In this document: piece by piece, positions 54,827 to 64,000 of the stretch
Layout of the letters: the number at the start of each line of letters is the position of its first letter
How positions within the stretch are numbered: position 1 is the stretch's first letter
Assembly (NCBI RefSeq): GCF_910589235.1
Contig: NC_060955.1
Location: 11,924,837-11,988,836 of the forward strand
Reading direction: 5' to 3'
DNA length: 64,000 nucleotides
From: Vespa crabro
Lineage: Eukaryota; Arthropoda; Insecta; Hymenoptera; Vespidae
Made by a program: the position numbers and the translations under genes
Notes under the pieces: model-generated
Told to the model about the DNA's origin: nothing
Databases searched by the model: none
What the model saw: only the letters and a program-made list of their open reading frames with translations

Positions 54827-56180
54827 AACGTATATACGTTTTTTCGTTCATAATGGCGTACCATCGAAATACGAAATAATGAAATCTCATTCAAATTCAA
54901 TTAGTTTATATTCTGTCGACGCATAATAAAGATTACAACAAGAATATATCTTCCTGACTGTGTGTAAATAGAAGTTTTAACATGAGAATTGTCGAAAAAT
55001 GAGATCGACAAATGCGAATTTTGTTAAATGCTGAGATAAAATCGTGAACAAAATGAACTTACTCGTACCACAGCTTGAGAAATGTTTCCAATCTATTCGG
55101 ACATTGTATTTCTGAAGATCAAACATCCATTTTATCTTTGAATCGACGTTATAACCTTGTTTCATATTTTATATACGATTATTAGCTCATAAAGAAGTAT
55201 CATCGAAATACGAAATTTGAAATCTCAATCAATATCAATGCTTTTATATTCTATCGACGCAGAATATACAAAAAAACAAGATCATAAGTTTGTCACTATG
55301 TGTAAATACGAGTTTCAACATGAATATTGTAGAAAAATGAGATCGACACATGCGAATTTCGTTAATTGCTGAGATTTAATCGTGAAAGCATTGAACTAAC
55401 TCGTACCACAGCTTGAGAATTGTTTCCAATCGATTCGCACATTGTATTTCTGAAGATCAAACATCTATTTTCTCTTGGAATCGACGTTTTAACCTTGTGT
55501 CTTAACGTATATACGTTTTTTCGTTCATAATGGCGTACCATCGAAATACGAAATAATGAAATCTCATTCAAATTCAATTAGTTTATATTCTGTCGACGCA
55601 TAACAAAGATTACAACAAGAATATATCTTCCTGACTGTGTGTAAATAGAAGTTTTCACATGAAAATTGTCGTAAATTGAGATCGACAAATGCGAATTTCT
55701 TTAATTGCAGAGATGTAATCGTGAAATCATTGAACTTACTCTTACCACAGCTTGAGAAATGTTTCCAATCTATTCGGACATTGTATTTCTGAAGATCAAA
55801 CATCCATTTTATCTTGGAATCGACGTTATAACCGTGTTTCATATTTTATATACGATTATTAGCTCATAAAGAAGTATCATCGAAATACGAAATTTGAAAT
55901 CTCAATCAATATCAATGCTTTTATATTCTATCGACGCAGAATATACAATGGAACAAGATCATAAGTTTGTCACTATGTGTAAATACGAGTTTCAACATGA
56001 ATATTGTAGAAAAATGAGATCGACACATGCGAATTTCGTTAATTGCTGAGATTTAATCGTGAAAGCATTGAACTAACTCGTACCACAGCTTGAGAATTGT
56101 TTCCAATCGATTCGGACATTGTATTTCTGAAGATCAAACATCTATTTTATCTTGGAATCGACGTTTTAACCTTGTGTCTT

Positions 56181-56519
56181 AACGTATATACGTTTTTTCG
56201 TTCATAATGGCGTACCATCGAAATACGAAATAATGAAATCTCAATCAATATCAATGCTTTTATATTCTATCGACGCAGAATATACAAAGGAACAAGATCA
56301 TAAGTTTGTCATTATGTGTAAATACGAGTTTTAACATGAGAATTGTCGAAAAATGAGATCGACAAATGCGAATTTTGTTAAATGCTGAGATAAAATCGTG
56401 AACAAAATGAACTTACTCGTACCACAGCTTGAGAAATGTTTCCAATATATTCGGACATTGTATTTCTGAAGATCAAACATCCATTTTATCTTGGAATCGA
56501 CGTTATAACCGTGTTTCAT
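56181..56519 (+). repeat. Mosaic monomer A4 (Domain IV form)
   Basis: It carries gtcattatgtg, caatatattcgg and the accgtg end. Its B partner has aactcctacc, a variant otherwise typical of B after A3 in Domain III. It is followed by A3 rather than by the expected A1r trimer. Confidence 0.9.
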
Positions 56520-58888
56520 ATTTTATATACGATTATTAGCTCATAAAGAAGTATCATCGAAATACGAAATTTGAAATCTCAATCAATATCAATGCTATTA
56601 TATTCTATCGACGCAGAATATACAATGGAACAAGATCATAAGTTTGTCACTATGTGTAAATACGAGTTTCAACATGAATATTGTAGAAAAATGAGATCGA
56701 CACATGCGAATTTCGTTAATTGCTGAGATTTAATCGTGAAAGCATTGAACTAACTCCTACCACAGCTTGAGAATTGTTTCCAATCGATTCGGACATTGTA
56801 TTTCTGAAGATCAAACATCTATTTTATCTTGGAATCGACGTTTTAACCTTGTGTCTTAACGTATATACGTTTTTTCGTTCATAATGGCGTACCATCGAAA
56901 TACGAAATAATGAAATCTCATTCAAATTCAATTAGTTTATATTCTGTCGACGCATAATAAAGATTACAACAAGAATATATCTTCCTGACTGTGTGTAAAT
57001 AGAAGTTTTAACATGAGAATTGTCGAAAAATGAGATCGACAAATGCGAATTTTGTTAAATGCTGAGATAAAATCGTGAACAAAATGAACTTACTCGTACC
57101 ACAGCTTGAGAAATGTTTCCAATCTATTCGGACATTGTATTTCTGAAGATCAAACATCCATTTTATCTTGGAATCGACGTTATAACCTTGTTTCATATTT
57201 TATATACGATTATTAGCTCATAAAGAAGTATCATCGAAATACGAAATTTGAAATCTCAATCAATATCAATGCTTTTATATTCTATCGACGCAGAATATAC
57301 AAAAAAACAAGATCATAAGTTTGTCACTATGTGTAAATACGAGTTTCAACATGAATATTGTAGAAAAATGAGATCGACACATGCGAATTTCGTTAATTGC
57401 TGAGATTTAATCGTGAAAGCATTGAACTAACTCGTACCACAGCTTGAGAATTGTTTCCAATCGATTCGGACATTGTATTTCTGAAGATCAAACATCTATT
57501 TTCTCTTGGAATCGACGTTTTAACCTTGTGTCTTAACGTATATACGTTTTTTCGTTCATAATGGCGTACCATCGAAATACGAAATAATGAAATCTCATTC
57601 AAATTCAATTAGTTTATATTCTGTCGACGCATAATAAAGATTACAACAAGAATATATCTTCCTGACTGTGTGTAAATAGAAGTTTTAACATGAGAATTGT
57701 CGAAAAATGAGATCGACAAATGCGAATTTTGTTAAATGCTGAGATAAAATCGTGAACAAAATGAACTTACTCGTACCACAGCTTGAGAAATGTTTCCAAT
57801 CTATTCGGACATTGTATTTCTGAAGATCAAACATCCATTTTATCTTGGAATCGACGTTATAACCTTGTTTCATATTTTATATACGATTATTAGCTCATAA
57901 AGAAGTATCATCGAAATACGAAATTTGAAATCTCAATCAATATCAATGCTTTTATATTCTATCGACGCAGAATATACAAAAAAACAAGATCATAAGTTTG
58001 TCACTATGTGTAAATACGAGTTTCAACATGAATATTGTAGAAAAATGAGATCGACACATGCGAATTTCGTTAATTGCTGAGATTTAATCGTGAAAGCATT
58101 GAACTAACTCGTACCACAGCTTGAGAATTGTTTCCAATCGATTCGGACATTGTATTTCTGAAGATCAAACATCTATTTTCTCTTGGAATCGACGTTTTAA
58201 CCTTGTGTCTTAACGTATATACGTTTTTTCGTTCATAATGGCGTACCATCGAAATACGAAATAATGAAATCTCATTCAAATTCAATTAGTTTATATTCTG
58301 TCGACGCATAACAAAGATTACAACAAGAATATATCTTCCTGACTGTGTGTAAATAGAAGTTTTCACATGAAAATTGTCGTAAAATGAGATCGACAAATGC
58401 GAATTTCTTTAATTGCAGAGATGTAATCGTGAAATCATTGAACTTACTCTTACCACAGCTTGAGAAATGTTTCCAATCTATTCGGACATTGTATTTCTGA
58501 AGATCAAACATCCATTTTATCTTGGAATCGACGTTATAACCGTGTTTCATATTTTATATACGATTATTAGCTCATAAAGAAGTATCATCGAAATACGAAA
58601 TTTGAAATCTCAATCAATATCAATGCTTTTATATTCTATCGACGCAGAATATACAATGGAACAAGATCATAAGTTTGTCACTATGTGTAAATACGAGTTT
58701 CAACATGAATATTGTAGAAAAATGAGATCGACACATGCGAATTTCGTTAATTGCTGAGATTTAATCGTGAAAGCATTGAACTAACTCGTACCACAGCTTG
58801 AGAATTGTTTCCAATCGATTCGGACATTGTATTTCTGAAGATCAAACATCTATTTTATCTTGGAATCGACGTTTTAACCTTGTGTCTT
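56181..58888 (+). repeat. Rearranged Domain IV unit A4-A3-A3-A2
   Basis: It is 2,708 bp. The A1r trimer is absent and A3 is doubled: 56858-57534 and 57535-58211 are tandem 677-bp copies, both with tacaaaaaaacaag and ctattttctcttgg in their B. Confidence 0.9.
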
Positions 58889-59227
58889 AACGTATATACG
58901 TTTTTTCGTTCATAATGGCGTACCATCGAAATACGAAATAATGAAATCTCAATCAATATCAATTCTTTTATATTCTATCGACGCAGAATATACAAAGGAA
59001 CAAGATCATAAGTTTGTCATTATGTGTAAATACGAGTTTTAACATGAGAATTGTCGAAAAATGAGATCGACAAATGCGAATTTTGTTAAATGCTGAGATA
59101 AAATCGTGAACAAAATGAACTTACTCGTACCACAGCTTGAGAAATGTTTCCAATATATTCGGACATTGTATTTCTGAAGATCAAACATCCATTTTATCTT
59201 GGAATCGACGTTATAACCGTGTTTCAT
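58889..59227 (+). repeat. Mosaic monomer A4 (Domain IV form)
   Basis: Domain IV form, with a private caattctttta for caatgctttta in the B tract near 58962. It begins a complete 3,046-bp 9-mer. Confidence 0.9.
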
Positions 59228-59565
59228 ATTTTATATACGATTATTAGCTCATAAAGAAGTATCATCGAAATACGAAATTTGAAATCTCAATCAATATCAA
59301 TGCTATTATATTCTATCGACGCAGAATATACAATGGAACAAGATCATAAGTTTGTCACTATGTGTAAATACGAGTTTCAACATGAATATTGTAGAAAAAT
59401 GAGATCGACACATGCGAATTTCGTTAATTGCTGAGATTTAATCGTGAAAGCATTGAACTAACTCGTACCACAGCTTGAGAATTGTTTCCAATCGATTCGG
59501 ACATTGTATTTCTGAAGATCAAACATCTATTTTATCTTGGAATCGACGTTTTAACCTTGTGTCTT

Positions 59566-60580
59566 AACGTATATACGTTTTTTCGTTCATAATGGCGTAC
59601 CATCGAAATACAAAAAAATGAAATCTCATTCAAATTCAATTAGTTTATATTCTGTCGACGCAGAATAAAGATTACAACAAGAATATATCTTTCTGACTGT
59701 GTGTAAATAGAAGTTTTAACATGAAAATTGTCGAAAAATGAGATCGACAAATGCGAATTTTGTTAAATGCTGAGATAAAATCGTGAACACATTGAAATTA
59801 CTCGTACCACAGCTTCAGAAATGTTTCCAATCAATTCGGACATTGTATTTCTGAATATCAAACATTTATTTTATCTTGGAATCGACGTTATAACCTTGTT
59901 TCATATTTTATATACGATTATTAGCTCATAAAGAAGTATCATCGAAATACGAAATTTCAAATCTCAATCAATATCAATGCTTTTATATTCTATCGACGCA
60001 GAAAATACAATGGAACAAGAACATAAGTTTGTCACTATGTGTAAATACGAGTTTTAACATGATTATTGTCGAAAATTGAGATCGACACATGCGAATTTCT
60101 TTAATTGCAGAGATGTAATCGTGAAATCATTGAACTTACTCGTACCACAGCTTGAGAAATGTTTCCAATCTATTCGGACATTGTATTTCTAAAGATCAAA
60201 CATCCATTTTATCTTGGAATCGACGTTATAACCTTGTTTCATATTTTATATACGATTATTAGCTCATAAAGAAGTATCATCGAAATACGAAATTTGAAAT
60301 CTCAATCAATATCAATGCTTTTATATTCTATCGACGCAGAATATACAAAGGAACAAGATGATAAGTTTGTCACTATGTGTAAATACGAGTTTCAACATGA
60401 ATATTGTAGAAAAATGAGATCGACACATGCGAATTTCGTTAATTGCTGAGATTTAATCGTGAAAGCATTGAACTAACTCGTACCACAGCTTGAGAATTGT
60501 TTCCAATCGATTCGGACATTGTATTTCTGAAGATCAAACATCTATTTTATCTTGGAATCGACGTTTTAACCTTGTGTCTT
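59566..60580 (+). repeat. Trimer A1r-H4-B
   Basis: H4 59905-60242, B 60243-60580. Same form as 53812. Its B ends in gtgtcttaatg, and the next A head therefore has a broken palindrome (tgtatatacg). Confidence 0.92.
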
Positions 60581-61934
60581 AATGTATATACGTTTTTTCG
60601 TTCATAATGGCGTACCATCGAAATACGAAATAATGAAATCTCATTCAAATTCAATTAGTTTATATTCTGTCGACGCATAATAAAGATTACAACAAGAATA
60701 TATCTTCCTGACTGTGTGTAAATAGAAGTTTTAACATGAGAATTGTCGAAAAATGAGATCGACAAATGCGAATTTTGTTAAATGCTGAGATAAAATCGTG
60801 AACAAAATGAACTTACTCGTACCACAGCTTGAGAAATGTTTCCAATCTATTCGGACATTGTATTTCTGAAGATCAAACATCCATTTTATCTTTGAATCGA
60901 CGTTATAACCTTGTTTCATATTTTATATACGATTATTAGCTCATAAAGAAGTATCATCGAAATACGAAATTTGAAATCTCAATCAATATCAATGCTTTTA
61001 TATTCTATCGACGCAGAATATACAAAAAAACAAGATCATAAGTTTGTCACTATGTGTAAATACGAGTTTCAACATGAATATTGTAGAAAAATGAGATCGA
61101 CACATGCGAATTTCGTTAATTGCTGAGATTTAATCGTGAAAGCATTGAACTAACTCGTACCACAGCTTGAGAATTGTTTCCAATCGATTCGGACATTGTA
61201 TTTCTGAAGATCAAACATCTATTTTATCTTGGAATCGACGTTTTAACCTTGTGTCTTAACGTATATACGTTTTTTCGTTCATAATGGCGTACCATCGAAA
61301 TACAAAAAAATGAAATCTCATTCAAATTCAATTAGTTTATATTCTGTCGACGCATAACAAAGATTACAACAAGAATATATCTTCCTGACTGTGTGTAAAT
61401 AGAAGTTTTCACATGAAAATTGTCGTAAATTGAGATCGACAAATGCGAATTTCTTTAATTGCAGAGATGTAATCGTGAAATCATTGAACTTACTCTTACC
61501 ACAGCTTGAGAAATGTTTCCAATCTATTCGGACATTGTATTTCTGAAGATCAAACATCCATTTTATCTTGGAATCGACGTTATAACCGTGTTTCATATTT
61601 TATATACGATTATTAGCTCATAAAGAAGTATCATCGAAATACGAAATTTGAAATCTCAATCAATATCAATGCTTTTATATTCTATCGACGCAGAATATAC
61701 AATGGAACAAGATCATAAGTTTGTCACTATGTGTAAATACGAGTTTCAACATGAATATTGTAGAAAAATGAGATCGACACATGCGAATTTCGTTAATTGC
61801 TGAGATTTAATCGTGAAAGCATTGAACTAACTCGTACCACAGCTTGAGAATTGTTTCCAATCGATTCGGACATTGTATTTCTGAAGATCAAACATCTATT
61901 TTATCTTGGAATCGACGTTTTAACCTTGTGTCTT

Positions 61935-62273
61935 AACGTATATACGTTTTTTCGTTCATAATGGCGTACCATCGAAATACGAAATAATGAAATCTCAATC
62001 AATATCAATGCTTTTATATTCTATCGACGCAGAATATACAAAGGAACAAGATCATAAGTTTGTCATTATGTGTAAATACGAGTTTTAACATGAGAATTGT
62101 CGAAAAATGAGATCGACAAATGCGAATTTTGTTAAATGCTGAGATAAAATCGTGAACAAAATGAACTTACTCGTACCACAGCTTGAGAAATGTTTCCAAT
62201 ATATTCGGACATTGTATTTCTGAAGATCAAACATCCATTTTATCTTGGAATCGACGTTATAACCGTGTTTCAT
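61935..62273 (+). repeat. Mosaic monomer A4 (Domain IV form)
   Basis: Domain IV form with gtcattatgtg, caatatattcgg and accgtg. It begins the last 9-mer, which is cut by the end of the window. Confidence 0.9.
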
Positions 62274-62611
62274 ATTTTATATACGATTATTAGCTCATAA
62301 AGAAGTATCATCGAAATACGAAATTTGAAATCTCAATCAATATCAATGCTATTATATTCTATCGACGCAGAATATACAATGGAACAAGATCATAAGTTTG
62401 TCACTATGTGTAAATACGAGTTTCAACATGAATATTGTAGAAAAATGAGATCGACACATGCGAATTTCGTTAATTGCTGAGATTTAATCGTGAAAGCATT
62501 GAACTAACTCGTACCACAGCTTGAGAATTGTTTCCAATCGATTCGGACATTGTATTTCTGAAGATCAAACATCTATTTTATCTTGGAATCGACGTTTTAA
62601 CCTTGTGTCTT

Positions 62612-63626
62612 AACGTATATACGTTTTTTCGTTCATAATGGCGTACCATCGAAATACAAAAAAATGAAATCTCATTCAAATTCAATTAGTTTATATTCTG
62701 TCGACGCAGAATAAAGATTACAACAAGAATATATCTTTCTGACTGTGTGTAAATAGAAGTTTTAACATGAAAATTGTCGAAAAATGAGATCGACAAATGC
62801 GAATTTTGTTAAATGCTGAGATAAAATCGTGAACACATTGAAATTACTCGTACCACAGCTTCAGAAATGTTTCCAATCAATTCGGACATTGTATTTCTGA
62901 ATATCAAACATTTATTTTATCTTGGAATCGACGTTATAACCTTGTTTCATATTTTATATACGATTATTAGCTCATAAAGAAGTATCATCGAAATACGAAA
63001 TTTCAAATCTCAATCAATATCAATGCTTTTATATTCTATCGACGCAGAAAATACAATGGAACAAGAACATAAGTTTGTCACTATGTGTAAATACGAGTTT
63101 TAACATGATTATTGTCGAAAATTGAGATCGACACATGCGAATTTCTTTAATTGCAGAGATGTAATCGTGAAATCATTGAACTTACTCGTACCACAGCTTG
63201 AGAAATGTTTCCAATCTATTCGGACATTGTATTTCTAAAGATCAAACATCCATTTTATCTTGGAATCGACGTTATAACCTTGTTTCATATTTTATATACG
63301 ATTATTAGCTCATAAAGAAGTATCATCGAAATACGAAATTTGAAATCTCAATCAATATCAATGCTTTTATATTCTATCGACGCAGAATATACAAAGGAAC
63401 AAGATGATAAGTTTGTCACTATGTGTAAATACGAGTTTCAACATGAATATTGTAGAAAAATGAGATCGACACATGCGAATTTCGTTAATTGCTGAGATTT
63501 AATCGTGAAAGCATTGAACTAACTCGTACCACAGCTTGAGAATTGTTTCCAATCGATTCGGACATTGTATTTCTGAAGATCAAACATCTATTTTATCTTG
63601 GAATCGACGTTTTAACCTTGTGTCTT
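62612..63626 (+). repeat. Trimer A1r-H4-B
   Basis: H4 62951-63288, B 63289-63626. It is the last complete unit in the window and has the same form as 53812 and 59566. Confidence 0.92.
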
Positions 63627-64000
63627 AACGTATATACGTTTTTTCGTTCATAATGGCGTACCATCGAAATACGAAATAATGAAATCTCATTCAAATTCAA
63701 TTAGTTTATATTCTGTCGACGCATAATAAAGATTACAACAAGAATATATCTTCCTGACTGTGTGTAAATAGAAGTTTTAACATGAGAATTGTCGAAAAAT
63801 GAGATCGACAAATGCGAATTTTGTTAAATGCTGATATAAAATCGTGAACAAAATGAACTTACTCGTACCACAGCTTGAGAAATGTTTCCAATATATTCGG
63901 ACATTGTATTTCTGAAGATCAAACATCCATTTTATCTTGGAATCGACGTTATAACCGTGTTTCATATTTTATATACGATTATTAGCTCATAAAGAAGTAT

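Larger units (their letters stand above)
53136..56180 (+). repeat. Domain IV 9-mer, copy 2 (3,045 bp)
   Basis: Same order as copy 1 and one base shorter because of the extended B tract in its A4. The B after A3 (54827) has ctattttctcttgg and private cgattcgcac. Confidence 0.92.
58889..61934 (+). repeat. Domain IV 9-mer, copy 3 (3,046 bp)
   Basis: Regular A4, A1r trimer, A3, A2 order. The A2 at 61258 has the caaaaaaatg head and tgtcgtaaattg, as at 52459. Confidence 0.92.
1..64000 (+). repeat. Satellite DNA array, 338/339-bp monomer in A-B higher-order units
   Basis: The whole window is one tandem array with no interruption and no inverted monomer. Every A monomer can be located by cgtatatacg followed by ttttttcgttcataatgg, and consecutive A starts are 677 (62 times), 676 (twice) or 1,015 bp (20 times) apart. 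The sum is 63,626 bp, which places the last A at 63,627. Monomers of both classes share blocks such as atcgaaatacgaaa, atgagatcgaca and cattgtatttctgaagatca. Composition is about one third G+C. No similarity to a named satellite was recognised by eye. A centromeric or pericentromeric location is inferred from length, homogeneity and higher-order structure, not shown. It could also be a heterochromatic block elsewhere, such as a sex chromosome or B chromosome. Confidence 0.98.
50090..64000 (+). repeat. Domain IV: A4-A1r(trimer)-A3-A2 stratum, 9-mer of about 3,046 bp
   Basis: Order of A subtypes: 50090 A4, 50767 A1r(T), 51782 A3, 52459 A2, 53136 A4, 53812 A1r(T), 54827 A3, 55504 A2, 56181 A4, 56858 A3, 57535 A3, 58212 A2, 58889 A4, 59566 A1r(T), 60581 A3, 61258 A2, 61935 A4, 62612 A1r(T), 63627 A3-like. 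Every A1r unit here is a trimer with a new hybrid (tgattattg, gaaaattgag, ttctaaagatc). Its B carries gatgataag. A1r has caaaaaaatg at its head and ctgaatatcaaac near its end. A4 copies have caatatattcgg and end in accgtgtttcat. The window ends inside the array. Confidence 0.93.
61935..64000 (+). repeat. Domain IV 9-mer, copy 4, cut by window end
   Basis: It contains A4 and the A1r trimer, then an A at 63627-63965 with an A3 head and an A4-like tail (caatatattcgg, accgtg) and a private ctgatataaaatc. The remaining 35 bp (63966-64000) are the start of a B monomer. Confidence 0.9.

Noticed and set aside
1..64000. CENP-B box
   Set aside because: The nearest stretch, tttcgttcataatggcg in A, has the initial TTCG but lacks the required A and CGGG of the nTTCGnnnnAnnCGGGn core.
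1..64000. Drosophila 1.688 (359-bp) satellite or human alpha satellite
   Set aside because: Period and sequence do not match what I know of these families, so no family name is given.
1..64000. CRISPR array or bacterial repeat region
   Set aside because: Repeats are 338-339 bp, directly adjacent, without short repeats and unique spacers, and there are no cas genes.
1..64000. Transposable element, LTR, tRNA, rRNA or telomere repeat inside the array
   Set aside because: Every base is assigned to an A, B or hybrid monomer, with no leftover sequence.
1..64000. Replication-origin consensus or promoter in the TA-rich head
   Set aside because: TA-rich matches are expected at this base composition, and nothing in the sequence distinguishes them from chance.

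Overview
The window is one uninterrupted block of satellite DNA. From base 1 to base 64,000 it is a head-to-tail tandem array of an AT-rich monomer (about one third G+C) of 338 or 339 bp. All copies have the same orientation, and there is no gene, RNA gene, transposon, spacer or unique sequence. I count 189 complete monomers plus the first 35 bp of another. This points to a eukaryotic chromosome, most likely centromeric or pericentromeric heterochromatin assembled from long reads. I do not recognise the satellite family and cannot name the species.

Two monomer classes alternate. Class A is 339 bp and begins with a palindrome, cgtatatacg, followed by a run of six T. Class B is 338 bp and begins with ttatatacgattattagctc or a close variant. 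A hand alignment of the first A (1-339) and first B (340-677) gives about 57 differences, so roughly 83% identity. The one-base length difference is a single indel near monomer position 50 (A gaaataatgaaatc, B gaaatttgaaatc). The basic higher-order unit is the A-B dimer of 677 bp. I find 64 complete dimers (62 of 677 bp, 2 of 676 bp) and 20 trimers of 1,015 bp (A-H-B). H is a hybrid monomer with a B-type head and an A-type tail. These lengths sum exactly from base 1 to the last A start at 63,627.

The A monomers fall into subtypes, and their order divides the window into four strata. Domain I (1-15,566) has only A1 (cagaataaag, tail aacacattgaaattactcg) in a mixed series of dimers and trimers. 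Domain II (15,567-26,396) alternates A2 (cataacaaag, ttttcacatg) with A3 (cataataaag, gagaattg), giving 1,354-bp (4-mer) and 1,692-bp (5-mer) units. Domain III (26,397-50,089) adds A4, an A-B-A mosaic, and a derived A1 (A1r), and builds a 2,708-bp 8-mer, A4-A1r-A3-A2, with frequent rearranged copies. Domain IV (50,090-64,000) has a 3,046-bp 9-mer, A4-A1r(trimer)-A3-A2. Longer and more complex units therefore appear from left to right.

Nothing here looks like a gene. The open frames of 60-92 codons recur because the repeat recurs, several of them need a TTG start, and the changes seen among copies of the longest are amino-acid replacements. What merits attention is the recombination record: three separate origins of the trimers, a repeatedly propagated conversion tract (A4), two 676-bp units caused by longer tracts, a dated boundary near 15.7 kb, and long-range duplicates about 6.09, 6.43 and 11.5 kb apart.
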